Assembly: GCA_046727175.1 (NCBI GenBank)
Contig: JBKPCD010000078.1
Coordinates: 1 to 19,729 of the forward strand
From: JBKPCD01 sp046727175
GTDB lineage: Bacteria; Acidobacteriota; Vicinamibacteria; Vicinamibacterales; 2-12-FULL-66-21
Direction of reading: 5' to 3'
DNA length: 19,729 nucleotides
Shown: positions 9,290 through 16,582 of the stretch, one piece after another
How the letters are laid out: every line of letters starts with the position of its first letter
Position numbering within the stretch: position 1 is the first letter of the stretch
Notes under the pieces: generated by a model
Told to the model about the DNA's origin: nothing
Database searches by the model: none
The model's input: the letters and a program-made list of their open reading frames with translations, nothing else
Made by a program: the position numbers and the translations under genes

Positions 9290-9720
9290 CGAGCTCTCGG
9301 CGATTCATACTGAACTGAGTTCGAGCTTCCGGCTGATGGCGCGCAGGCAGTCGGAGATCGATGAGCACGAACGACGACTCGTTTCCCGTCTGGCGTAAAG
9401 ATGCCATAAGCGCTCCGCCCGTCAACGGTGACCGCGCTGCGCGCCGCGTGCGATGTCGAAGCTCCACACCTGACGGACACCTGGGTGGAGACAGCCACGT
9501 GCTGGCCGTCGGCCGATAGCCGTGGAACGAAATACGGGCGCGTCGGCGCCGCTAGTGCCTGACGTGTTCCGTGCCGATCCACCAATGCCAGCGAGCGTTC
9601 ACCGGCAGCCACCGCACCACCCGTCGGATAGACGAGCGGCCCCCGTATCGGAAACGGTGAACTGGGCAGTGTCAGCCGTCCAACGGCGCACTGTGAGCGA
9701 ACCACCAGTTCGCCACCAGT
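9290..9720 (-). pseudogene. TolB/PD40 beta-propeller fragment, frameshifted
   Basis: The minus strand reads GPLVYPTGGAVAAGERSLAL, VDRHGTRQALAAPTRPYF, then VPRLSADGQHVAVST. This is the repeating pattern of PD40/WD40-like propellers (LVWVDRxG, PRLSPDGxxVAV). The next blade appears in another frame as VRQVWSFDIARG and then returns to YGIFTPDGKRVVVRAHRS, so at least two shifts are needed. Such propellers are often the C-terminal half of bacterial Ser/Thr kinases or of TolB-like proteins. No kinase domain is found upstream, where the inverted repeat at 9746-9832 begins. Both ends are approximate. No start or intact frame remains. Confidence 0.6.
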
Positions 9721-9745
9721 GAAGCACCGCACGTGGACGCAATCC

Positions 9746-9832
9746 ATTGGACGAAGGTATTGGCGATACACAGGTATCGATTGCGCCCCAGTGGATCTGA
9801 GCAATACCTTCGTCTCAATACCATCGTCCAAT
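9746..9832. repeat. Inverted repeat, possible operator
   Basis: ATTGGACGAAGGTATTG (9746-9762) is inverted at 9816-9832 with 16 of 17 bases matching. Its 13-base core also recurs inverted and exact at 9802-9814 (CAATACCTTCGTC), giving one left arm and two right arms. Between them lies a small hairpin, CGATAC (9764-9769) with GTATCG (9774-9779). It lies about 200 bp upstream of the GMC gene and shares its half-site with the palindrome at 12167-12196. Confidence 0.55.
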
Positions 9833-10034
9833 AGATCCGTGTTCGGATGTGTCGTGTAATGCCCCACTCAACGAAAGGGAGTGGCGGATGCACAACGTCG
9901 AACGCCGGCCAGCCGCTGGAGGAGCTGGCGAAACAGCCGCTTACCGGCGAATGGCAGCGGCAACTAGACATAGCCACGGCTTCGGCGCAACCAGCCTCGA
10001 CACGTTAGGCATCTGACCCGGAAGGAGTAAGGCC

Positions 10035-11768
10035 ATGGCGAGCTTCGACTACGACGTGGTGATCGTCGGCTCCGGGTTCGGCGGAAGCGTTGCCGCGCTC
10101 CGGGCCGCGGAAAAGGGTTACCGCGTCGGCGTCATGGAGTCCGGCCGGCGTTGGAAGGACGAGGATATTCCGAAGACCCAGTGGGATTTGCCGCACTTCC
10201 TGTGGCAGCCCGAGGGATGTACGGGATTCAAAGGATCGAGTACCTCGACGACGTGCTCATCCTCTCCGGCGCAGGCGTGGGCAGCGGCTCCCAAGTGTAT
10301 GCGAACACCTTGTATGTCCCCCCGAAGCAGTTCTTCGACGCCCCGGAGTGGGCGGGGATCACCGACTGGGCCGACGAACTGGCGGCGTGTATCGACCAGG
10401 CAACCGAATGCTCGGCGTCGTTCGCTACCCGTACATGCCTACAGATGTCGATCGATACATACAGCAGGTCGCGATCGAGATCGGCAGAGGGCACACGTAC
10501 AACAAGGCGCCAGTGGGCGTTTACTTCGGCAGCCCGGGCGTCGAGGTCGACGATCCGTACTTCGGCGGGGTCGGGCCGCGCCGCACCGGCTGCATCTCAT
10601 GCGGCAACTGCAACATCGGGTGCGGTCACAACGCCAAGAACAAGCTGACGACGAACTATCTGTACCTCGCCGAAAAGCTGGGCGTCGAGATCCATCAGCT
10701 GCACGAGGTATACGAGCTCGTCCCGCTCGATGGAGGCGGATTCGAGGTGCACACGCGGCATCCCGGTTGGGTGCAGCGAGCGGCGCGTCTTCACCGCCAT
10801 ACGTACACCGCCGAGCAAGTGATTGTCGCGGCACACGCATACGGCTCGGCGAAGCTTCTTCTGCACATGCAGCACAACGGTCGGCTGCCAGGCCTCTCGA
10901 GCGAGCTGGGCCAACGAGCGCGGACGAACTCCGAACAGCTCCTTTCCATCACGCGGACCCACGGGCAGTGGGAGCGCGATCCGGAAAAGATCCACATCAC
11001 GCCAGGGTCGATCGCGATCACCTCCGGCGTCTGGCCGGACGCGGTGACGAGCATTGAGCCGACGATCTGGGGCGTCGGAAGCGACGTGTTCGCGTTCCTG
11101 ATGACGTACCACCAACATGGCGAGCAGAAGCACCCCGCATGGTCGTGGCTCAAACAGCTGCTCGAGCACCGCACCCAACCCAGGTGCTTGGCTTCAACGA
11201 CCCCCGCCACTGGTCCGAGCGAACCGTCATCATGCTGTGCATGCAGACGACCGACACCTCGATCGAGCTGTACTGGCACGACGGCCTGTTGCGGAGTCGA
11301 CACGGCTCTGGGACACCGCCCCCGGTGCACATCCCGATCGTCGAAGACTTCGTCGATCGCGTGGCAAAGAAGATGGACGGCAGCGAGGGGGCGCTGCTGT
11401 TCGAAGTCATCAACCGCAACGCGTCAGCACACTTCATCGGTGGGATCCCGATCGCCGACAGCAGGGAATCCGGTGCCGTGGATCCCTATCAACGCGCGTT
11501 CGGTCAGCCAGGTCTTCACGTCATGGACGGGAGCGTGATGCCGGCCAACCCCGGAGTGAACCCGTCACTCCTGATCACAGCCCTGGCCGAGCGCGCCATG
11601 TCACTCTGGCCGAACAAGGGTGACATCGATACCAGACCGCCGCTGGATTCCGGCTACGAGCGCGTCGATCCGGTCATGCCGCACCATCCATTCGTGCCCG
11701 CCGGCGCTTTCGGAGAGCTGCGGCTCGACGCGAAGAAGTCCGACATCATCCCCGAGTACCCCTACTGA
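10035..11768 (+). pseudogene. GMC oxidoreductase, ChoD/cholesterol-oxidase-like, three frameshifts
   Basis: The start is the ATG at 10035 with GAAGGAG at 10021-10027. Read through three one-base losses, the product is about 577 residues and collinear with ChoD-like flavoproteins. It has the FAD motif DVVIVGSGFGGSVAAL, then GMYGIQRIEYLDDVLIL and AGVGSGSQVYANTLYVPP. A Cx2Cx2Cx3C cluster follows (Cys codons 10591, 10600, 10609, 10621). Near the end are AHFIGGIPI (catalytic His region), NPGVNPSLLI (catalytic Asn region) and the tail PNKGDIDTRPP. Shifts lie at 10209-10211, 10404-10405 and about 11160, each within a run of C; adding one C each time restores conserved sequence. Members oxidise alcohols such as sterols using FAD. 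A Rieske gene follows after 29 bp. The gene may be intact in the cell if the shifts are assembly errors. Confidence 0.8.
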
Positions 11769-11797
11769 ACAGTCCCCGGACGACGAAGGAGAAGCCG

Positions 11798-12133
11798 ATG
11801 ACTATGCTCGCTACTGACGCGTTCCGCACCGTCGGGCGGGGCGACGCGATCCCGAACGACTTCGTCGTTCCCTATTACCTGAACGACCTCAAGCTGCGCA
11901 TCTCGATCGCGCGTGTCAAAGATCGCCTCTACGCGTTCGACGATCTCTGCACCTGCACCCGCGAGTCCTGTCCGCTCTCCGCCGGGCTGCTGACAGGGGC
12001 GACGCTCATGTGCCAATGCCACGGCTCCCGTTTCGACATCACCACCGGAGCCGTGATCAGCGGTCCGGCGAGCGAAGCACTCACTATGTACGAGGTGCAA
12101 GAAGTCGAAGGCCGCGTTCGAATCCGCATCTGA
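11798..12133 (+). CDS. Small Rieske [2Fe-2S] ferredoxin-like protein
   Basis: The protein is 111 residues from the ATG at 11798, with GAAGGAG about 8 bases upstream, and consists of a single Rieske domain. Such proteins pass electrons to or from oxygenases and dehydrogenases. The second ligand pair is present as CQCHG (Cys72, His75). The first pair should be C-x-H 16 residues earlier, but the sequence is CTCTRESCPL: Cys53, then Arg55 (codon CGC, 11960-11962) where His is expected. The spacing to Cys72 is exactly within the family rule of 15-17. Cys51, Cys58 and Cys74 are extra Cys near the site. It sits 29 bp after the GMC gene and is probably its electron partner. With Arg at this position a normal Rieske cluster is doubtful. 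Confidence 0.8.
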   Translation: MTMLATDAFRTVGRGDAIPNDFVVPYYLNDLKLRISIARVKDRLYAFDDLCTCTRESCPLSAGLLTGATLMCQCHGSRFDITTGAVISGPASEALTMYEVQEVEGRVRIRI

Positions 12134-12166
12134 CCTGACACCAGACACCCTGCGCCGGTATCTATC

Positions 12167-12196
12167 AGACGAAGGTGTCGATCGATACCAAGGTCT
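12167..12196. promoter_or_regulatory. Palindromic operator-like site upstream of SRPBCC gene
   Basis: Thirty bases of dyad symmetry: AGAC-nnn-GGT-n-TCGATCGA-n-ACC-nnn-GTCT. All positions pair except the two triplet spacers (GAA and AAG) and the single bases next to the core. It lies 51 bp before the start at 12248, where a repressor site would be expected. The sequence GACGAAGGT(A/G)T within it also occurs at 9750-9760 in the repeat upstream of the GMC gene. Binding protein unknown; TetR-type sites have this form. Confidence 0.5.
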
Positions 12197-12247
12197 AATG
12201 GACGATCTCGCTGCGGACGGGCATCCTCTTTTACGGAAGGAGCGCGC

Positions 12248-12718
12248 ATGTCTACAATCCACTTCCATCAGACCACCTCGTCCACCCCCGAGCAGTTCAT
12301 CGCCGGGCTCACCGACTTCGGGCCGGGCCGCTCGAAGGTCTTTGGCAACAGCGCAGACGAGTACCTCAAGGTGCATCACCGTGGCCCCAAAGAGGCCGAC
12401 GTCACCGAGGGCTCCGGCGGCATCTGGGAACGCCTGCATTACGACTGGTCCGATCCCAACCGCGTCGTGATGACCACCACCGACTCGAACATATGGGGAG
12501 GCCGCTCGGGCCACACCTACACGTTCACACGGCGCCCGGACGGGATGACCGACCTGGACGCCGTCGTGGTACGCGAGGGCAAGAACCTCAAAGGACGGGT
12601 ACTTGGATTGGTACTCGGGACCATCGGCAAGGGCGTTCTGAAAAAGGCGTTTGTCAACAGCGTCAAGGCTATCGAAGCTCGTAACGGCGCCGCACCGAGC
12701 CAGAAGAGAAGTGCATAG
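12248..12718 (+). CDS. SRPBCC (START-like) family protein
   Basis: The product is 156 residues from the ATG at 12248, behind a strong GGAAGGAG (12236-12243). It has the layout of a polyketide-cyclase-like SRPBCC domain: IHFHQTTSSTPEQFIAGL, a central beta-sheet with GGIWERLHYDWSDPNRVVM and GGRSGHTYTFTRRPDGMTDL, and a C-terminal helix (GLVLGTIGKGVLKKAFVNSV) that would cover the pocket. These proteins bind hydrophobic ligands and some act as cyclases or carriers; there is no way to name the ligand here. Its position between a sterol-oxidase-like gene and a hydrolase fits a shared lipophilic substrate. A palindromic site lies just upstream. Confidence 0.75.
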   Translation: MSTIHFHQTTSSTPEQFIAGLTDFGPGRSKVFGNSADEYLKVHHRGPKEADVTEGSGGIWERLHYDWSDPNRVVMTTTDSNIWGGRSGHTYTFTRRPDGMTDLDAVVVREGKNLKGRVLGLVLGTIGKGVLKKAFVNSVKAIEARNGAAPSQKRSA

Positions 12719-12811
12719 CCGGCGAGAGCGCGACGCTCGGCGCCAGTCATCGGCCACGATGATTTCCCGCGCGTTGCGGCCTCGAGTCGCTGGTTCTTGA
12801 AGGGTTAGCAA

Positions 12812-13693
12812 ATGTCGATTACGACGATGGACAGCAATACGACGGCTCCAACGCTGTTGCTCCAAGGGAAGCACGAAACGTACGCGTATCGCCGTATCGG
12901 CGGCGGAATCCGACGACCGCTGATCTGCCTTCAACACTTCACCGGGACGCTCGACAACTGGGATCCAGCAGTCACCGACCCACTCGGGTCAGACCGAGAA
13001 GTGATCCTGTTCGATAGCGCTGGCGTCGGCCGGTCTACCGGCAAGGCGCCGACCACGGTCGAGGGTATGGCGATGCACGCGCTCGACTTCCTGGATGCGC
13101 TGTGCGTCGCCAGCTGCGACGTGCTCGGCTTCTCGCTCGGCGGCATGGTGGCACAGCAGATGGCGCTGGACAGGCCCTCAATCGTCCACCGGATGATTCT
13201 CGTGGGCACCGCTCCGCGGGGTGGCGAAGACATCATGCACCTGGAGAAGCCGAGTCTGGCCAGGCATCTCGGTGATCCGACCCTCAAGGGATACGCCGTG
13301 TTGCAGAAGATCTTCTTTGCGCCGACGTCCTCGAGTCAGGCGGCCGGCGGAGCGTTTATCGAGAGGCTTGCGCAGCGCAAAGAGGACCTCGACCCACCAT
13401 CCGGCCCGGACGTCGCTGCGGCGCAGATGGCCGCGTTTCGTGAGTGGGAGCAGCGTCGCGGGGCTCGTTTCGATGATCTACACGGCGTTCGTCAGCCCAC
13501 GCTCGTTGTCAACGGCGTTCGTGACGAAATGATTCCCGTCTCGAACTCGTATCAGTTGGCCGAGAACCTCCCGAACGCCATGCTCCTCGTGTATCCGGAT
13601 GCCGGACACGGGTCGCTCTTCCGGTTCCACGACTCCTTCACGAGGCAGGCCGCGGCTTTCCTTGCCTCAACCTCGCCGTACGTACCCTACTGA
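12812..13693 (+). CDS. Alpha/beta hydrolase
   Basis: The protein is 293 residues from the ATG at 12812, with GAAGGG upstream. It is a cytoplasmic alpha/beta-hydrolase-fold enzyme with no signal peptide. The triad is visible: Ser108 in GFSLGG, Asp238 in NGVRDEMIP and His266 in DAGHGSLF. LICLQHFTGTLDNWDP supplies the oxyanion loop, here with QHF where HG is common. It resembles the esterase/haloperoxidase-like group, which hydrolyses esters, lactones or C-C bonds. It lies 93 bp after the SRPBCC gene on the same strand and may be the last gene of the cassette. The frame is intact. Confidence 0.83.
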   Translation: MSITTMDSNTTAPTLLLQGKHETYAYRRIGGGIRRPLICLQHFTGTLDNWDPAVTDPLGSDREVILFDSAGVGRSTGKAPTTVEGMAMHALDFLDALCVASCDVLGFSLGGMVAQQMALDRPSIVHRMILVGTAPRGGEDIMHLEKPSLARHLGDPTLKGYAVLQKIFFAPTSSSQAAGGAFIERLAQRKEDLDPPSGPDVAAAQMAAFREWEQRRGARFDDLHGVRQPTLVVNGVRDEMIPVSNSYQLAENLPNAMLLVYPDAGHGSLFRFHDSFTRQAAAFLASTSPYVPY

Positions 13694-13780
13694 AGGCGGC
13701 GGTGTCATCAAGGTGTTCTGCTCATAGTACCGGTCCTGTGTCAGGGCTGTGTCACATACCCCTGAACGTGACCGCGCGGA

Positions 13781-13985
13781 CTAACGGTCACCAGTGGTGG
13801 GTGCGAATCCCTCCTCGCGCAGCTTGGCGATATCTTTGGTCGGGGCGCTGCCAAAGAAACGCGCGTACTCTCCTGCTGAACTGCGAGGGACTCACATAGC
13901 CGACGCAGTGGCGTGCCTCGTTCGCGTCCATCCGCTGAAACAGCATCAGTCTTCGAGCTTCGTGCTCGAATGGCAGGACAACCCG
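13781..13985 (-). pseudogene. AraC-family regulator, C-terminal remnant
   Basis: On the minus strand the second half of an AraC-type DNA-binding domain is readable: HEARRLMLFQRMDANEA, CVGYVSPSQFSR, and after one inserted base near 13870, EYARFFGSAPTKDIAKLREE and a tail GFAPTTGDR ending at a stop (13781-13783). Before HEARRLM there is no further homology; the sequence merges into the plus-strand gene beginning about 13962. The AraC remnant is therefore cut off at a junction. The 5' limit near 13985 is approximate. It cannot encode a functional regulator. Confidence 0.7.
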
Positions 13986-14741
13986 CATCTCGCGGCGGAC
14001 GCCGAACGACTCGCGCGCGAGCTGCTGTCGCGGATCCGCCACGCGGTCAGCCGTCCGCGCAAAACGTTTCTGAGCGAGGACTACGTCGTCTTCAGCATCC
14101 TCGCGAACCCGCCGGGTGACACGGCGGAAGCGGTGCTGGCGTCACACGGTGCGGCAATCGCGCAATTGCTGCGAGCCGAACGAGAGCCGCTGAGCGCCCA
14201 GGAACGCGACGAAGTCATGCGGCACCGAATCTCGTACTACACGACCGACATGGTCATTGCCACGTGGAGCAGCGCGCTCGTGTACGACACACCGGTAGGC
14301 CTGGCAGGCGTATTGGAGATTCTCGAATTTGCCAACTCACAGTTGCTTGAGTTCAGATACTACGATCAACTGCTCGATGCGGAGCTGACGCGGACGTACG
14401 CCCGTCTGCAGTCCGGTGGCTGGCGTCAGACATGGATTGGCGGCCGCTACACACGGGCGGCGCGCCAGATCCACGCGCTGTTCATCGACGTGAACGAGCT
14501 GACCGACAAGGCCGAGAATGCGCTCAAGATTGCCGGCGATGTCTATGCGGCGCGGCTGTTCGCGATGACCGCCGCACGGCTCGGTCTCGATCAATGGAAG
14601 GCCAACGTGCGCGATAAGCTCGAGACCGTTGACGACATCTACCGGTTTGCCGTCGAACACACGTCGATGGCGCGCGGCGAATTTCTCGAGTTGACGGTCG
14701 TCATCCTGATCGTCCTGGAGATCATCTTACTGGTCCATTGA
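13962..14741 (+). CDS. RMD1/DUF155-like membrane-anchored protein, probably 5'-truncated
   Basis: The frame is open from 13794, but its first 55 codons run antisense to an AraC remnant and are not protein-like. I therefore start at the GTG at 13962, giving about 259 residues; no ribosome binding site is visible. Recognisable parts are AERLARELLSRIRHAV, LSEDYVVFSIL, then MVIATWSSALVYDTP, ANSQLLEFRYYDQLLD, and a final single transmembrane helix EFLELTVVILIVLEIILLV. The combination of an alpha-helical body and one C-terminal helix is like the RMD1/RMND1 (DUF155) family; the assignment is from memory and moderate. Function of bacterial members is unknown. The usual N-terminal part is missing, consistent with a rearranged gene. 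Confidence 0.55.
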   Translation: MLEWQDNPHLAADAERLARELLSRIRHAVSRPRKTFLSEDYVVFSILANPPGDTAEAVLASHGAAIAQLLRAEREPLSAQERDEVMRHRISYYTTDMVIATWSSALVYDTPVGLAGVLEILEFANSQLLEFRYYDQLLDAELTRTYARLQSGGWRQTWIGGRYTRAARQIHALFIDVNELTDKAENALKIAGDVYAARLFAMTAARLGLDQWKANVRDKLETVDDIYRFAVEHTSMARGEFLELTVVILIVLEIILLVH

Positions 14742-14756
14742 CGCTGCCCTCAGGCC

Positions 14757-14782
14757 GGCGTTCGAACTAACGCGGGAACGCC
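14757..14782 (+). terminator. Hairpin between RMD1-like and BPL_N genes
   Basis: A perfect 7-bp stem, GGCGTTC (14757-14763) with GAACGCC (14776-14782), loop of 12 bases, starting 15 bp after the stop of the upstream gene. No T-run follows, so termination is only possible, not shown. Confidence 0.3.
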
Positions 14783-14800
14783 GCGTGCTGCGAGAGTGAA

Positions 14801-15565
14801 GTGGGCGAGACAAAGACCGTTCTGCGAGTGATCCTGATTGTCAGTTTTCCTGTGCTGCTGGCAACGGCGATTACCGCCTGCGGCGCACGGGACAACAAAG
14901 GGTCTGCTCGCATTCTGCTGTTCACTGGAACGGAAACGTCTCCTGGGGATGTCGCCGCCCTCGAAACCATCCTGAAGACGACCCACCTCACCTGGGCAAC
15001 CGCGAGTTCTGCGGAGTTGAACGGGATGGCCGAAGATGAACTCAGGCGATATCACCTGCTGATTTTCCCTGGTGGAAACTTCGTGACGATCGGCAACAGC
15101 CTGAGTCTAAGCACAATCGCGACCATTCGCAATCGCGTGCAGAACGGTCTGAACTACCTTGGAATCTGCGTTGGTGCGTTCCTGGCTGGGAGTTTCCCTC
15201 AGCCGTACAAAAGCTTGAATCTCACGTCGGGTGTGCAATTCGGCTTCTACGCTGCAGCTCTCCGGGTCCACAAGGCTGCGGTCGCGATTACCATTGCTGG
15301 TGGACCGACGCTCGATCAGTACTGGGAAGACGGCCCGCAATTGACCGGCTGGGGCGCGGTAGTCGCAAAATACCCTGATGGAACTCCGGCGGTCGTTCAA
15401 GGGACGTTCGGCGACGGCTGGGTGATCCTCACAGGCGTTCATACGGAGGCCACCGAAAGTTGGCGGCGCGGAATGACGTTCAACACACTCTCGAGTACGG
15501 ACAATGCTTTCGCCGCGACACTTATCCAAGCAGCACTGAATCGCACATCGCTTTCCCACTTCTAG
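14801..15565 (+). CDS. BPL_N-type lipoprotein, amidotransferase-like
   Basis: The product is 254 residues starting at a GTG (14801). It opens with a lipoprotein signal, VILIVSFPVLLATAITAC, with Cys27 in an ITAC lipobox. The rest resembles the N-terminal domain of biotin protein ligase (BPL_N), a class I glutamine-amidotransferase-like fold: ILLFTGTETSPGDVAAL, LLIFPGGN, the elbow GICVGAFLAG (Cys123) and GVHTEA (His214, Glu216). The Cys-His-Glu triad appears intact, but the substrate of these secreted forms is unknown. Gene order gives no clue, as neighbours are a truncated gene and an IS remnant. Confidence 0.72.
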   Translation: MGETKTVLRVILIVSFPVLLATAITACGARDNKGSARILLFTGTETSPGDVAALETILKTTHLTWATASSAELNGMAEDELRRYHLLIFPGGNFVTIGNSLSLSTIATIRNRVQNGLNYLGICVGAFLAGSFPQPYKSLNLTSGVQFGFYAAALRVHKAAVAITIAGGPTLDQYWEDGPQLTGWGAVVAKYPDGTPAVVQGTFGDGWVILTGVHTEATESWRRGMTFNTLSSTDNAFAATLIQAALNRTSLSHF

Positions 15566-15592
15566 TGGACCGTACACGACAGTTGTAAAGCA

Positions 15593-15910
15593 TTAGGCGA
15601 TCCGTCGTGAGGGATCGGCATAGGACCAGCGGACGGGGGTCGCATCCGTGTTGTACCGACGAATGTAGCGCAGGATCTTCCGGCGCAGATCGGCAACCGA
15701 TGTAAAGATGCCGCGCGCCAGAATGTCCCGTTCGATTTTTGGCGAACCAGAGCTCGACTTGGTTCAGCCACGACGAATAGGTGGGCGTGAAATGCAACTG
15801 CACCTGGGGATGCGTGGCCAGGAACGTGCGCACCTTCTGCGTTTTGTGCGTGGCCAAGTTGTCGAGAATGATGTGAATCTCGCGTCGCACCAAACAGAAT
15901 CGCGCAGGCA
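15593..15910 (-). mobile_element. IS630-family transposase remnant
   Basis: The minus strand reads REIHIILDNLATHKTQKVR, FLATHPQVQLHFTPTYSSWL, NQVELWFAK, then in a second frame IERDILARGIFTSVADLR, RKILRYIRRYN, TDATPVRWSY and a TAA at 15593-15595. These are the C-terminal DDE motifs of IS630 transposases, with the second Asp in LDN and the Glu in QVELWF. One extra A in the run after TTCGCC (near 15740) shifts the frame; four A restores it. The N-terminal helix-turn-helix and first catalytic Asp are absent, and the frame becomes unrecognisable beyond about 15910. No terminal inverted repeats were identified. It is a dead fragment. Confidence 0.75.
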
Positions 15911-16135
15911 AAAACCGAACTGGCGGCGTTCCGAATGGAGCGCGGCAGCGGGAACCCCCTGATCCTGACCGAACGTCATTCGCTGCGGAATTGGCGCACC
16001 AACGCGACTGAATGAGGACCTCAATCGCTCGATCTCGACGGGTTCTGGCTTCGCAGGTAACGACATTCAGGAACAAAACTGGAACACGACATCTATATTT
16101 TAGCTGTAAGTCTCTATCAAAAGACAACTTAGTAT
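15911..16135. other. Unassigned sequence with an AT-richer tail
   Basis: No gene is supported here. The first part may be further decayed transposase. From about 16060 the base composition turns visibly more AT-rich than the rest of the window, leading into the tRNA-like segment at 16136. Confidence 0.35.
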
Positions 16136-16200
16136 TGGCGGAGAGGGTGGGATTCGTTCCCATGAATCCCGGTCCCCTCAACAATTTAGGCCTGTTTTCA
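16136..16200 (-). other. tRNA-Ser-like 3' end, possible attachment site
   Basis: The reverse strand ends with GAATCCCACCCTCTCCGCCA (16136-16155), which reads like the T-arm 3' side, acceptor stem and CCA of a tRNA-Ser. The T-arm would be ATGGG/CCCAC with one mismatch, but its loop is AACGAAT instead of the conserved TTCGAAT. CTTGAAAAC (16194-16202), like a Ser TGA anticodon loop, lies further 5'. No 5' half (GGAGAGG...GCCGAG) is found. It is a partial or decayed tRNA, of the kind left at integration sites of mobile elements. Confidence 0.4.
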
Positions 16201-16256
16201 AGCGCTCAAAACTCCAGAAGCGCTCAAAACCTGAGTATCAGGTACAAAACAGGTAC
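16201..16256. repeat. Two pairs of short direct repeats
   Basis: AGCGCTCAAAAC occurs exactly twice (16201-16212 and 16219-16230; 18-bp period). CAGGTAC occurs twice (16239-16245 and 16250-16256; 11-bp period). They follow the tRNA-like 3' end directly. Arm-type sites for tyrosine integrases often look like this, but no integrase gene is in the window. Confidence 0.5.
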
Positions 16257-16261
16257 AGCGG

Positions 16262-16462
16262 CTACGACGCCTTCCGCTCACGCCGAATGGCTTGATGCAG
16301 GTCCCAGTCGGCCTGCAGCCGCATCCAGAGTTGCGGTGAAGTCTTCAGCAGCCGCGACAGTCGAAGCGCAGTGTCCGCCGTGATGCCGCGTTTGCCAAGG
16401 ACAATCTCGTTCAACCGGTTGAGCGAGATGCCCAACCTCTCGGCGGCCTGGATCTGCCCCAA
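16262..16462 (-). CDS. HigA-type antitoxin (XRE helix-turn-helix), orphan
   Basis: The clear HTH is QIQAAERLGISLNRLNEIV, LGKRGITADTALRLSRLL, with the HigA tail SPQLWMRLQADWDLHQA. HigA proteins repress their own operon and neutralise the HigB mRNA-cleaving toxin. In the family the protein begins about 18 residues earlier with PPGEILLEEYLKPLG. That sequence is encoded in the same frame immediately upstream, but between a TAA near 16585 and the TTG at 16462 I find no ATG, GTG or TTG. The listed start (TTG, 16462) therefore cuts off the first helix. No HigB-like gene flanks it. Either the start was lost or an unusual start is used. Confidence 0.65.
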   Translation of the reverse strand: MGQIQAAERLGISLNRLNEIVLGKRGITADTALRLSRLLKTSPQLWMRLQADWDLHQAIRRERKAS

Positions 16463-16582
16463 CCCGAGAGGCTTGAGGTATTCCTCCAGCAGGATCTCGC
16501 CTGGCGGAATCGCGGGACCGAGCCACTCAGACTCCCTAGTGAGCTGCTCGGGTAGTCCGGGTTCACGACAACCAATGAACCG

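Noticed and set aside
11762..12937. Minus-strand open frame of 391 codons
   Set aside because: It covers the Rieske and SRPBCC genes in antisense and has no family resemblance.
13790..13815. tRNA-like T-arm (GTGGGTGCGAATCCCTC)
   Set aside because: The minus strand encodes the AraC tail EEGFAPTTG here, which explains the sequence, and no rest of a tRNA is found.
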